Assembly (NCBI RefSeq): GCF_002104475.1
Contig: NZ_NBOF01000002.1
Coordinates: 992,001-1,056,000 of the forward strand
From: Cognaticolwellia mytili
GTDB lineage: Bacteria > Pseudomonadota > Gammaproteobacteria > Enterobacterales > Alteromonadaceae
Reading direction: 5' to 3'
Length of the DNA stretch: 64,000 bases
This document shows, piece by piece, positions 18,757-27,828 of this stretch. The notes under the pieces were generated by a model, which saw nothing but the letters and a program-made list of their open reading frames with translations, was not told where the DNA came from and ran no database searches. Each line of letters begins with the position of its first letter. The stretch's first letter is position 1. The position numbers and the translations under genes are program-made.

Positions 18757-19349
18757 TACACAAATTGCTCGCTTAAGTAGCTAATTCTGCTGATATCTTT
18801 TCCTTTTGGATAGTCCTGCAACATATTACTGATCGCATCACTGATTTTTTTTTGCATTTCCTGACTATTATCTTTTTCTTCAAAGCCTAATGGATAAACA
18901 CTACGCCAAACAGAGCGCTGACTGTTCGGATCAATGATATCAAGAATCAAGCTGCCGGGACGTAACTTTCCTTGTAATTCTCGACGGGTAGCTTGCCCAG
19001 CTTTTAAACAGTAACTACAGTATTTCACTTGTTGGTCATAAAGTTTGAGCTCATTAAAATCATGATTGATGACATGATAAGCAATAATCACATCAGCGTC
19101 TTTCGAGGTTTTATAACTAAAGCCATTTTTATCAAAGTTCTGCTCAATTGCGAGTTCAATAGTATTTCGAGTGCTATCACGAAGGTTTTGTAAATCACCA
19201 AAAGCTGAATTTCGACTATAAGTGCTATAGCTTTCTATTGCAGAAAAGTCGAAAGCACCACGAAAAGACGTTGTCGCAATATTGGACGATGTACAAGAGA
19301 AAAGTGTGGCAACTAATGCTAAGCAGAATGTTAATCTAAAAGTTATCAT
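18756..19349 (-). CDS. DUF4136 family lipoprotein
   Basis: A signal peptide ends in a lipobox-like LFSC, giving a lipidated Cys near residue 19. The mature part matches DUF4136: the FSAIESYSTYS opening, helix TRNTIELAIEQNFDKNGF, DADVIIAYHV, and the strand GSLILDIIDPNSQRSVWRS followed by a C-terminal helix. DUF4136 lipoproteins are common and of unknown function. It is coupled by a one-base overlap to the six-cysteine protein downstream. Confidence 0.8.
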   Translation of the reverse strand: MITFRLTFCLALVATLFSCTSSNIATTSFRGAFDFSAIESYSTYSRNSAFGDLQNLRDSTRNTIELAIEQNFDKNGFSYKTSKDADVIIAYHVINHDFNELKLYDQQVKYCSYCLKAGQATRRELQGKLRPGSLILDIIDPNSQRSVWRSVYPLGFEEKDNSQEMQKKISDAISNMLQDYPKGKDISRISYLSEQFV

Positions 19350-19445
19350 GCAAGCTTCGAAGAAAAAATGATATGACTAGATTACCTGTCTAGCTACAAA
19401 TTACAACTTTTCATCATAATATAAAATTCAAAATGAATGGTTAAT

Positions 19446-19497
19446 GGTTGTTGATTTATCGATATGAATGCATTCATGAATGACAGAGCCAACAACC
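19446..19497 (-). other. Long hairpin after nosL
   Basis: GGTTGTTG (19446-19453) can pair with CAACAACC (19490-19497), and the enclosed sequence contains a 14-base perfect palindrome ATGAATGCATTCAT (19464-19477). It lies 17 bases beyond the nosL stop and could end or stabilise the nos transcript. There is no T run, so it is not a classic terminator. Confidence 0.35.
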
Positions 19498-19513
19498 AAG
19501 TAGGATACGTAGA

Positions 19514-20011
19514 TTATTGAAGCGACTCATAATTAACGGCATTAAAGTCTATAACTCTTCCACCAAACTCTGCCGCAAAAGCATCAGCATCTGACTGTAG
19601 AGAAAAACTTGCAAGCGTTTTACCCATTGCCCCCGTTTGGCTTGAGTCAATTACAAACCACGCTTGACGAGCGTTAATAAAAAACTCGTCTTTAGGTGAA
19701 TCCCAGGGAGCTTTACTCATATCATGTACAAGTATCGTTGTAACATTACGTTTATTTTCAGGGTCAAGATAAAAGCTGAACATGTCACGTGTGGAACAAA
19801 ATTTCTTTACTTGTTCACCATCTGCTTTTGTGATTCCTTTACGGAATAATTCACCTTTAGGACCAGAAAAATTCGAGATAAGCATACCGCATAAATGGCA
19901 CTCATCTGAACTTTCAATAGCCACAGCTTGATGAATAATTTGCTTTTGATCGGCTTGCTCTGAACAACCAGTAATAATAAATAAAAATATGAGAGAGATA
20001 TAGCGCAGCAT
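19514..20011 (-). CDS. nosL: NosL copper-binding lipoprotein of the nitrous oxide reductase system
   Basis: This is the last gene of the nos operon. The signal peptide has lipobox ITGC (Cys near 16). The mature protein has the NosL copper site region ECHLCGMLIS near the N terminus, with further NosL blocks such as FCSTRDMFSFYLDPE. NosL is an outer-membrane-anchored, periplasm-facing Cu(I) chaperone that delivers copper for the CuZ centre of NosZ. It begins 11 bases after nosY. Confidence 0.93.
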   Translation of the reverse strand: MLRYISLIFLFIITGCSEQADQKQIIHQAVAIESSDECHLCGMLISNFSGPKGELFRKGITKADGEQVKKFCSTRDMFSFYLDPENKRNVTTILVHDMSKAPWDSPKDEFFINARQAWFVIDSSQTGAMGKTLASFSLQSDADAFAAEFGGRVIDFNAVNYESLQ

Positions 20012-20022
20012 ATAAACAGCCT

Positions 20023-20841
20023 TTAAAGTTTTTTAGTTCGAAAAATCAATGAAGCAATTGTTAGCGGCAATATAACCCACCCACATAAAATTGTTAACAA
20101 CTGCACTTGAGATAGATTTGCGTTTATTGCTATAGCTAATGCGCCGTTGACATCTGTACTATCAAGACCTGCAAGGTTCACTAAACGAAAAATATCTGCG
20201 GGATTAAGCATCATAAGCTGAGTAAGTGCTGATTGGCTCAAACCAGTTTGAACACCTACGAGCAATGCAAGTAGTGCTAAATCAAATACCAGAGCAAAAA
20301 AGAACCAAGTAATAAGTGCAACACCTGCAGCTTTAGACTTTTCACTTGCCATTAAACTGATAATATAAGCTATCGCAGTGAAACTTAAGCCCAGTAACGT
20401 AGCGCTCAAAATAAAATAGCCAAAGGTTTGCAGAATTTCAACATCATTGTGTTGAATAAAAAGCAATATTGCTGAGGTACCAAAGCCTAAGGTTGTTGCC
20501 AAAGTTATAATGCCACCTTGGCCTAAAAACTTACCAAACAGAAGTTGGTTTTTACTCAAAGGGTAAGTAAGTAATAACAACAGCGTACCACCTTCTTGCT
20601 CACCCACAAAGCTATCGTAACTTAGTAATAATGCGATAAGTGGTATCAAAAAAACCGCTAAACTGGCTAAACTGGCAACCGTTGTTGATAGAGATGTTAA
20701 TCCTGTTGTGCCGGAAGCTGCGGCACCAAAATAGGTTAAACCAACAGATAAAACAGCAAAAATTAAGGTAATAGATAATAGCCAACGATTTCGTAAACCA
20801 TCATGAAACTCTTTATTAGCAACGGTAATTATTTCTCTCAC
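20023..20841 (-). CDS. nosY: NosY, membrane permease of the NosDFY assembly transporter
   Basis: The 272-residue protein has six membrane helices and the ABC-2 permease pattern typical of NosY (IITVANKEFHDGLRNRWLL start; SYDSFVGEQEGGTLLLLLTYP). NosY forms the membrane part of the NosF2Y2D complex, which drives maturation of the CuZ centre of NosZ. It starts with GTG that shares a base with the nosF TAG stop, which indicates translational coupling. Confidence 0.93.
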   Translation of the reverse strand: MREIITVANKEFHDGLRNRWLLSITLIFAVLSVGLTYFGAAASGTTGLTSLSTTVASLASLAVFLIPLIALLLSYDSFVGEQEGGTLLLLLTYPLSKNQLLFGKFLGQGGIITLATTLGFGTSAILLFIQHNDVEILQTFGYFILSATLLGLSFTAIAYIISLMASEKSKAAGVALITWFFFALVFDLALLALLVGVQTGLSQSALTQLMMLNPADIFRLVNLAGLDSTDVNGALAIAINANLSQVQLLTILCGWVILPLTIASLIFRTKKL

Positions 20842-21794
20842 TATGCTTCTGCCTTGCTTTTATCTAATGCCATATGAATACCTGCGCTTTGATTAGCACC
20901 CTTTGCTAGGTAATATTGATAAACCTGTTCTAAATTCGCTGACTCAACAGCAATATCGCTCAATGTTGAGTCTGCAAGTAAATAACGTAATATATTGAGT
21001 TTTTCTTGCTCTGGTACTTTCAATGTTGATGTAGAGTCAAGATAAGGATTGAGCATTTTATCTTCTGCTAAAATTCCATTTAATCCAACTGGCATTATTT
21101 TGGTTGGTAAATTAGCACTCGCTCTTAACTCTGCAATAGTACCTAACGCAAGCGTTGTCCCCCCAGAAATGATCATAGCACGGTCAATATGCTGTTCTAC
21201 GCCGGGTAAAACATGTGAACACAAAACAACACTTGTACCCTGGGTTTTAAGTTGATCAACACTTTGATAAAACTCAGCTGTAGCGCTTGGATCCAGGCCG
21301 ACAGTAGGCTCATCAAGTAGTAATAACTTAGGTTGGCCAATAAAAGCTTGAGCTAAGCCTAAGCGTTGACGCATACCTTTAGAATAAGTTTTTACCGGTC
21401 TCATCATCGCATGAGCAATACCAACTTGCTCTAGTAGTTCTTTTGCATGTGCTTTAGTTTTCCCCTTTAAGCGAGCAAAGTAAGTTAATACCTCTAAACC
21501 TGAAAGTTGCTCATAAAACATGACATTTTCAGGTAAGTACCCCATTCTCGCCCGCATATGCCAAGCTGACTTATGATCCGGTTGCATATCCATAACAGTG
21601 ACAGAGCCAACATCTGGTGAGATGACACCTAGAATAAGCTTCATCATAGTGGTTTTACCCGCACCGTTATGACCAAATAAACCTAAAACCTCACCTTGCG
21701 CTAGATCGAGGTTTATAGATGTCAATGCTTTTAACTGTTTATAATGTTTACTAACATTTTTAAGGGAAACTAGTGGCTTATTCATTTTATTCAC
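20841..21794 (-). CDS. nosF: NosF, ATPase of the NosDFY assembly transporter
   Basis: An ABC ATPase with Walker A GHNGAGKTT, signature YSKGMRQRLGLAQ, Walker B LLLLDEPTVGLD and the switch His in SHVLP. It powers the NosDFY complex at the cytoplasmic face. The ORF overlaps the end of nosD by 8 bases; a second Met (residue 4) is possible as start. The C-terminal 100 residues after the ATPase core are typical of NosF. Confidence 0.95.
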   Translation of the reverse strand: MNKMNKPLVSLKNVSKHYKQLKALTSINLDLAQGEVLGLFGHNGAGKTTMMKLILGVISPDVGSVTVMDMQPDHKSAWHMRARMGYLPENVMFYEQLSGLEVLTYFARLKGKTKAHAKELLEQVGIAHAMMRPVKTYSKGMRQRLGLAQAFIGQPKLLLLDEPTVGLDPSATAEFYQSVDQLKTQGTSVVLCSHVLPGVEQHIDRAMIISGGTTLALGTIAELRASANLPTKIMPVGLNGILAEDKMLNPYLDSTSTLKVPEQEKLNILRYLLADSTLSDIAVESANLEQVYQYYLAKGANQSAGIHMALDKSKAEA

Positions 21795-23163
21795 TTACCT
21801 TTTGTGCAAGAACTTCAGTGCCGCTTGCCAATTTTTTGTTTTTTATTTTGTGTTCATCACTTAATGATATAAAAGGAGAAACCATTAAAGGAAAACTATC
21901 TTTTACACCCGGAGGTTTGAGTACTGGAAACTCTTTTTGTATCCAACGTAATATTAAAATCACAGGGCTATCCATAATCATCTTCATTTCAGGATATTGC
22001 CAAACAAGTTGATCAATACCATCATTAGGCTCAAAAATAACATCACCAATACTGTCACCATTCATATCCCAACCGAGATAATTGCTCCAGTAATTTCCTT
22101 TACCGTCAAGGCTCCATTCTTGTTTTTTATTTGAAACATACTTCACTTGTATTGGGTTATTAATAAAACTATTGCTATAAACTTTAGTTTTTTCAGAGCC
22201 TGCAGTTAAATGGATACCTATTTCTGTGGTATCAATGTAATTGTTTTTAATGGTATTGTAGCCAGAATTATAAACAAATAAGCCTTTTCCATCGCGGCCT
22301 AGCACCTTATTCTCAGGCTTGGTCCAAACATCTTTAATATAATTATCTTCAAAGGTAGATTCGGTAATAAAGTTAAGTAAAAATCCGTAATCTTCTGAAT
22401 CAGTGGTTTTGTTGCCTTTAATGATTAATCGGCGCGAACTCATTAATGCATAGCCCGCACGGGTGCTATAGGCAGTATTGCCTTGCACAGTATTATCATA
22501 AGAATACATATAATGAATGCCGTAACGTAAATCATGCATGACATTATTCTCTATCAAATTATTTTGGCTAGAAATCACATAAATACCATCGCGTGTATTA
22601 TATGTTTCATTTTCGAAAACATAACTATGGGTTACGTTAGCCACTTGAATACCATTACCTCTATCTGCTGAACGTAATGTTGGGTTTCCTTCCACCTTAT
22701 TATTGAAAATTTTGGCATTGGTGACATGATTCAGCCAGATACCGAAACCGCTCCCCGATAGCGTATTATTTGAAATGACTATACCATCAGCTTTTTTATG
22801 GTTTACTTTTTCATGAGAATAAACACCTGAATTTTGTTCGGTTAGATCATCTCCCCAATTAATAATATTAAGGTTATCAATAGTAATATGTGCGTTTTTT
22901 AATACCAGCGCATGTCCACTACCTTGAGCATCGATAATGCTACCTTGCTTTCCGCCTTCATCACTACCACGTAAGGTTATTTGTTTGGCAATGACAAAGT
23001 TGCCCAAGTAATGGCCTGCGATTAATTTTACAATATCGCCATCAGCACTGGCATCGAGCACTTGTTGTAAATTGTCTTTTGGCGAAACCGTGATCGTTTT
23101 GCCATTTGCAGACAACGAGATTGCTGTAAACAACAATAAATAAGCAAAGAGTTTTTTATGCAT
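21787..23163 (-). CDS. nosD: NosD, periplasmic beta-helix copper-chaperone partner
   Basis: After a signal peptide (MHKKLFAYLL, cleaved near SANGK) come many right-handed beta-helix (CASH) repeats with N-rich turns (for example NLIENNVMHDLRYGIHYMYS), as in NosD. NosD sits on NosY in the periplasm and hands copper from NosL on to NosZ. A longer reading frame begins with the ATG at 23190, but that codon has no purine-rich site upstream and would put nine charged or polar residues before the signal peptide; the ATG at 23163 is preferred. Confidence 0.92.
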   Translation of the reverse strand: MHKKLFAYLLLFTAISLSANGKTITVSPKDNLQQVLDASADGDIVKLIAGHYLGNFVIAKQITLRGSDEGGKQGSIIDAQGSGHALVLKNAHITIDNLNIINWGDDLTEQNSGVYSHEKVNHKKADGIVISNNTLSGSGFGIWLNHVTNAKIFNNKVEGNPTLRSADRGNGIQVANVTHSYVFENETYNTRDGIYVISSQNNLIENNVMHDLRYGIHYMYSYDNTVQGNTAYSTRAGYALMSSRRLIIKGNKTTDSEDYGFLLNFITESTFEDNYIKDVWTKPENKVLGRDGKGLFVYNSGYNTIKNNYIDTTEIGIHLTAGSEKTKVYSNSFINNPIQVKYVSNKKQEWSLDGKGNYWSNYLGWDMNGDSIGDVIFEPNDGIDQLVWQYPEMKMIMDSPVILILRWIQKEFPVLKPPGVKDSFPLMVSPFISLSDEHKIKNKKLASGTEVLAQKVSE

Positions 23164-23200
23164 ATCAAAGAAAATCTTTTCTAGCCTCATATAAGGAGGA

Positions 23201-23231
23201 AAAGCATAACATCGAGTAAATGTTATGCTTT
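23201..23231 (-). other. Strong hairpin between nosZ and nosD
   Basis: AAAGCATAACAT (23201-23212) and ATGTTATGCTTT (23220-23231) form a perfect 12-base stem with a 7-base loop. In the direction of the operon the stem is followed by only a short TTTT then CC, so it could be a partial terminator or an RNA-stability barrier that lowers nosDFYL expression relative to nosZ. Confidence 0.6.
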
Positions 23232-23258
23232 GATCTGGGTTAACTTAGTGTAATAAAG

Positions 23259-23276
23259 TTGTGATATAAATCACAA
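23259..23276 (-). promoter_or_regulatory. Perfect Crp/Fnr-type palindrome between nosZ and nosD
   Basis: TTGTGATATAAATCACAA is an 18-base perfect palindrome with the Crp consensus half-sites TGTGA-N6-TCACA. It lies about 96 bases before the nosD start. I find no well-spaced -10 for either class of Crp promoter, so a nosDFYL promoter is possible but unproven. Its core GTGATATAAATCA is repeated exactly upstream of the norE-like gene. Confidence 0.5.
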
Positions 23277-23316
23277 TTTTATTATATTCGCTATATTAGT
23301 CTTAGCCACAAAACAA

Positions 23317-25206
23317 TTAAGCTTCAACGAACATGCGACCGCGCATTTCCATGTGTAGCGCATGACAGAACCAATTACAGTAATACCACTGCACACCTGG
23401 TTTATTAGCAGTAAAAGTAATAGAAGAAGTCTGTTGAGGACCAATTTCCATTTGTACGCCGTGGTTAGTCATACAGAAACCATGTGTTACATCTTCAACT
23501 TGATCAAGGTTAGTTATGATAACCGTCACTTCATCACCAAGTTTAACAGTGAATTCACTCAAGCCGTAAGTTGGTGCTATTGAGGTCATGTACACACGTA
23601 CTTTTTTACCATCACGAATAACTTTGTTCTCAGTCATGGTATTAACGCCATCTTTCTTAGCAATCGCTAATGTTTCTGCAAACGTTGGTTCATCACGAGT
23701 ATAAACTTTCTTAGTCTTAATTTTGCTACGATGTACCATAATACAATCATGCGGTTCAGCAAATGTAGGGCCATCATGAACAAGTTTCATTTCATCACCA
23801 GATATATCAATTAATTGATCATTTTCTGGTTTAAGTGGCCCTGTTGGTAAGAACCTATCCTTAGAAAACTTACATAGCACAACTAACCATTTACCATCAG
23901 CATCACGTGATTCACCCTGTGTTGTATGGTTATGGCCTGGTTGATAATGAACATCTAGTTTTTGACGAAGGTAGTTAACTTTTTCACCTTTGTAAGCTTT
24001 AATCGCATCTTCAACATTCCATTTAGCAACTTGGCTATCTAGGAATAAAGTAGTATAAGCATTACCACGACCATCAAAAGCGGTATGAAGTGGGCCTAAG
24101 CCTAACTCTGGCTCAGCTACAACTGTATCACGAGGCTTGATTTTATTAGCGAATAAGTCATCAAGTTTAGCAATAGAGATTACTGTCACTGTTGGTGATA
24201 ATTTACCATTCGCCATGAAGTACTTGCCTTCTGGCGAAGTATTTAAGCCGTGAGGTGATTTAGGCACAGGAATATAGCGTGTTAGTTCAGAGCCTTTACG
24301 ACCATCTAATACCGGTACATCATTGCCATTATAAGTTTTGAACTTACCTGCTTTAAGTGCAGCTTCACAAGCCGCTAAACTAAATACAACAACATGATCA
24401 CGCTCAGATGAAATCATTTCACCTAAGTTCATGCCCATTTCTGAGTTGTAACATGTTGATGCAAAGTATTTGCCATCAAAATCGGCATCAGTATTATCTA
24501 AGTTACCATCAACCATGACTTGGAAAGCCATTTCCATAGTTTCTGCATCAATGACATTGTATAAAGAACGGTAAGTACTAGTATCTTTCATACCATCTTT
24601 ACCATCGTTATTCATTGGAATTTCAAACTCACCATTACAAACAACATATTTAGTGTATGGTGCTTTTTGTACGCGTAAGCCGTGAACTGCTTGTACGTTC
24701 GGTACTGTAAGCATTTTATCACATTTCATGATATCACAGCGAATACGCGCTACACGTGAATTAGCTTTATCATTAATGAAAACGTATTTACCATTGTAGC
24801 TACCATCGGTCATGCTCATATGAGGGTGATGCGAATCACCCATCATGATGTCAGCACTATCGCCTTTAACGCGTTTAGATTCTTCAGTTAAACCCCAACC
24901 CGTTGCTGAGTCAGTGTTAAATACAGGAATACGCATTAATTCACGCATTGATGGAATACCCATAATACGAACTTCACCAGAGTGACCACCAGACCAAAAG
25001 CCATAGTACTCATCTAACTCGCCTGGATGAACAGCAGGGCTCATTGCCATTTCTTTTCTTTGTGCTTGCGCTGTAGAGGCAAACATTGCAGCAGTCATCG
25101 GAGCAGCAACGGCGCCAGCGCCAACTAATGCTGTTTTGCCAAAAAATTTACGTCTGCTTTCATTTTCCAACTGCGATTCGTTGGCATTATTATCATCATT
25201 AATCAT
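23317..25206 (-). CDS. nosZ: Nitrous oxide reductase, clade I (Tat-exported)
   Basis: NosZ reduces N2O to N2 in the periplasm, the last step of denitrification. The N terminus has a Tat signal (SRRKFFG followed by a hydrophobic stretch), which marks clade I. CuZ ligands are visible in DSHHPHMSM, in HGLNTSPEG and in other His positions of the beta-propeller. The C-terminal cupredoxin domain carries the CuA site [12 protein letters not shown] with the second His and Met ligands. The 629-residue length is normal and no catalytic motif is missing. Its neighbours nosR (upstream, 41-base gap) and nosDFYL confirm the call. Confidence 0.97.
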   Translation of the reverse strand: MINDDNNANESQLENESRRKFFGKTALVGAGAVAAPMTAAMFASTAQAQRKEMAMSPAVHPGELDEYYGFWSGGHSGEVRIMGIPSMRELMRIPVFNTDSATGWGLTEESKRVKGDSADIMMGDSHHPHMSMTDGSYNGKYVFINDKANSRVARIRCDIMKCDKMLTVPNVQAVHGLRVQKAPYTKYVVCNGEFEIPMNNDGKDGMKDTSTYRSLYNVIDAETMEMAFQVMVDGNLDNTDADFDGKYFASTCYNSEMGMNLGEMISSERDHVVVFSLAACEAALKAGKFKTYNGNDVPVLDGRKGSELTRYIPVPKSPHGLNTSPEGKYFMANGKLSPTVTVISIAKLDDLFANKIKPRDTVVAEPELGLGPLHTAFDGRGNAYTTLFLDSQVAKWNVEDAIKAYKGEKVNYLRQKLDVHYQPGHNHTTQGESRDADGKWLVVLCKFSKDRFLPTGPLKPENDQLIDISGDEMKLVHDGPTFAEPHDCIMVHRSKIKTKKVYTRDEPTFAETLAIAKKDGVNTMTENKVIRDGKKVRVYMTSIAPTYGLSEFTVKLGDEVTVIITNLDQVEDVTHGFCMTNHGVQMEIGPQQTSSITFTANKPGVQWYYCNWFCHALHMEMRGRMFVEA

Positions 25207-25247
25207 TTGCTTTCTCCATTGTTTATTCGTTTGGTGCTAATAGATAG

Positions 25248-27401
25248 TTAACCGACATTTACTGCCGCAATTTCTTGTTCTTTGTACTTATTATTTTTAT
25301 ATTTTTGTTTTTTTAATGGTGGACATTTATCATCATTAAAATAGGTTACCTGACAATCTAAACAGTAGTGACATTCACGCATGTTGATTTCGCCATCAGG
25401 GTTAATTGCTTGTATTTCACATTCTTTCGCGCAGGTTTTACATGGTTGACCACATTCTTTACGGCGACGTAACCAACTGAATAAACGCACACTATTACTA
25501 GTTGAAAGCGCTGCGCCAAGAGGACATAAATAGCGACAGAAAAACTTGCGGTTAAAGATATTAATGGTCAGTAAAATGATGACGTAAATGTTAAATGGCC
25601 ATTCACGGTCAAACTTCAGCAAAAATGTAGTTTTAAAAGGTTCTATTTCAGCAAACTGTTCAGCTAGTGCTAACGAGTCAAGTGACAGGCCAAACAAACC
25701 TAATAGTACTAAATACTTAATTGCCCATAAGCGTTCATGCACAGCCCATGGCAACTCAAATTGTGGAATTTTTATATAACGAGCAAAAACATTCATTAAC
25801 TCTTGTAGTGCGCCAAAAGGACATAACCAACCACAATATACTGCACGACCCCAAAGCAGCATAGTGACGGCTGCAGCGCCCCACAGCATGAAGATAATTG
25901 GGTCTAATAGAAATAAATCCCAAGAGAAGTCAGTCATAAATGCTTGTAAGAAAGTAAATACGTTAACGACGGAAAGCTGTCCCCCCCAAGCCCAACCAAT
26001 GAAAACAACTGTAACAATTAAGAAACTATGACGGAAATTGTGCATAAAGGTTGGATGTCTAACGAGCACATCTTGAAAAAATAATGACACTAATAACAGC
26101 ACCATCAATATCGACAAGACGACTACTTCAGTATTTTTTTCTTTCCACACTTGTTGCGCTAATGATAATTCAGGCTCAGGCGTAATAAGCGGTGGACGGT
26201 CTACGTATTGATCTAAGGTGTGGTAGTCAGCTTTAAAACTAGTAAAGATGCTATCTAATGGGCCTGTTTGACGACGAACGAGTAATTCTAATTGCCAATC
26301 GGAAGCAGGATTAAACTCGTGATGTTCACGAACAATAAAAATAGAACGCTCTTTAAATTTTGGAGCACCATCAATATAAATATCGGGTACACGGCTATGA
26401 TCTAAATCTCTAAAAGCAAAAGCATTTTCATTTTGTAATATTTGAATACGATCGAAAATAGCGCCACGCACATAACCAGAACCTTTAAAAGAATAACCGG
26501 TTCCCATTAAAATCATTGCATGTTCGTCAGGCTTTAATGTGGATATTAAGTAGTCATACTCACTATCACCTAACAGGTTGCGCCCGACAGAAGGAATATC
26601 AACTTGTGCGAAGTAAACTTCGGCAAACATATCTTGTTTTTGTTCAGCAGAGGCTTCATCGACATGTTCAGCATCAGTGCCAATAAAGGCTTCATCAACC
26701 GTTTTTCGATTAAGGTATAACTTGCGAATAGCGCCATTACCTGTAAGCGTAGCCCAGTCTGCTTTTTCATACACATCTTGATGAATAGCTCCCATAGGCT
26801 GAATAGCCTCTTGAGTAGCACTGATAATACCAAGAGAGCGTGCAACTATTTTTGCAGACTTAACAATAGCAACATTCATTACCATAACCGTTACGGTTGC
26901 ACCTGAAAGACCATCAATATGTATGACCCCTTCAGTTTTATTACCACCAACTTTTAATCTATCATCTGCACTCAAGCCATTATATTGATCTGTAAATTCC
27001 CATAACTTGCTCTCCGGGATGCCAGCCAAAATTATAGGTTCATGATGTTCAAGCACTTTAGCACCAAGGTAAACACCCTTTACATCAATCGCCACTAGCA
27101 TATTTACTGGTTCGCCTGAGTAGGCTGGAATTTTTGCTAAATCATTAGTTTCAAAAGCATAACCAATAACTTCATCTTGTTTGTAGATAGTCCAAATAAG
27201 TGGGTCACCCACTTTATCTGATACTTTAGTTGCTTGCGGGAATATTTCATGGATAAGCGGTAAAGGATCCCTAGGCTCACTAACAAATAACGCGTGCGCT
27301 GAGAACTGGACAAGCCAGAGAAGTAGCAAGGTAAACAATGTTAACTGTTTTTTACTGAGCGATAAGAAAAGTAGCATTATTGCGTAGTACCTTAAGTGCA
27401 T
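25248..27401 (-). CDS. nosR: NosR, membrane flavo-iron-sulfur protein required for N2O reduction
   Basis: NosR is needed for nosZ expression and for electron supply or maintenance of NosZ. The periplasmic FMN-binding domain (about residues 90-190) has the flavin-attachment motif DGLSGATVT. It is followed by a region of about 250 residues, then membrane helices with two CxxxCP motifs (CGWLCPFGAL, CRYLCPLGAA), and a C-terminal ferredoxin-like domain (CKTCAKEC and CHYCLDC). The C-terminal fold is complete. The start is uncertain: an ATG at 27377 (MLLFLS) is also possible and has AAGG about 12 bases upstream. It is the first gene of the nos operon. Confidence 0.95.
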   Translation of the reverse strand: MHLRYYAIMLLFLSLSKKQLTLFTLLLLWLVQFSAHALFVSEPRDPLPLIHEIFPQATKVSDKVGDPLIWTIYKQDEVIGYAFETNDLAKIPAYSGEPVNMLVAIDVKGVYLGAKVLEHHEPIILAGIPESKLWEFTDQYNGLSADDRLKVGGNKTEGVIHIDGLSGATVTVMVMNVAIVKSAKIVARSLGIISATQEAIQPMGAIHQDVYEKADWATLTGNGAIRKLYLNRKTVDEAFIGTDAEHVDEASAEQKQDMFAEVYFAQVDIPSVGRNLLGDSEYDYLISTLKPDEHAMILMGTGYSFKGSGYVRGAIFDRIQILQNENAFAFRDLDHSRVPDIYIDGAPKFKERSIFIVREHHEFNPASDWQLELLVRRQTGPLDSIFTSFKADYHTLDQYVDRPPLITPEPELSLAQQVWKEKNTEVVVLSILMVLLLVSLFFQDVLVRHPTFMHNFRHSFLIVTVVFIGWAWGGQLSVVNVFTFLQAFMTDFSWDLFLLDPIIFMLWGAAAVTMLLWGRAVYCGWLCPFGALQELMNVFARYIKIPQFELPWAVHERLWAIKYLVLLGLFGLSLDSLALAEQFAEIEPFKTTFLLKFDREWPFNIYVIILLTINIFNRKFFCRYLCPLGAALSTSNSVRLFSWLRRRKECGQPCKTCAKECEIQAINPDGEINMRECHYCLDCQVTYFNDDKCPPLKKQKYKNNKYKEQEIAAVNVG

Positions 27402-27455
27402 TAAATTAAGTTGCTAAAAGATGAGTGAATTAAATTATTTTTCAGTTTAGTCAAC

Positions 27456-27514
27456 TGCGACAATATGTCGCACATATTACGCGCATTGAAATTAGCATTA
27501 CTGACTTAGATCAA
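27456..27514 (-). promoter_or_regulatory. Probable nosR promoter with Fnr/Dnr-like box and a second perfect dyad
   Basis: On the minus strand TTGATCTAAGTCAG (27514-27501) fits TTGAT-N4-ATCAA with two mismatches in the second half. TAATAT at 27479-27474 lies 31 bases from its centre (centre to centre), the spacing of a class II Fnr promoter with a start near 27466. A perfect 17-base dyad TGCGACA-ATA-TGTCGCA (27456-27472) covers that predicted start and may be a second operator. Binding factors are inferred. Confidence 0.55.
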
Positions 27515-27740
27515 TAAATCTATAATAATGCTAGAGCATGAAGTTCACTTAGTAGGCACAAACTAATCATCGATAAAACAACACTATAGACTTTTACAAT
27601 TTACTTCCATGCGCTGTTAACTGGGGCTTCAAGGAAATAATTGAATACGATGAATTTATAATCATTTTTTAATTTGGCCCCTTAAGGCTTATTGTTAATT
27701 TGTTATTTATCATTGTTTGTTATAAAAAAATATTATAAAA

Positions 27741-27767
27741 AAAGGCCAGTAATAATTACTGGCCTTT
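27741..27767 (-). terminator. Rho-independent terminator of tyrS
   Basis: AAAGGCCAGTAA (27741-27752) and TTACTGGCCTTT (27756-27767) form a perfect 12-base stem with a three-base loop, followed on the minus strand by a run of seven T and more T-rich DNA. It ends the tyrS transcript. The remaining part of the 27402-27828 gap is the nosR control region. Confidence 0.92.
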
Positions 27768-27828
27768 AATGTGTCATTCTTCGTAAGAAAGCGAAGCTAA
27801 AATGTGGATTATCAGTTAATAAATAACC

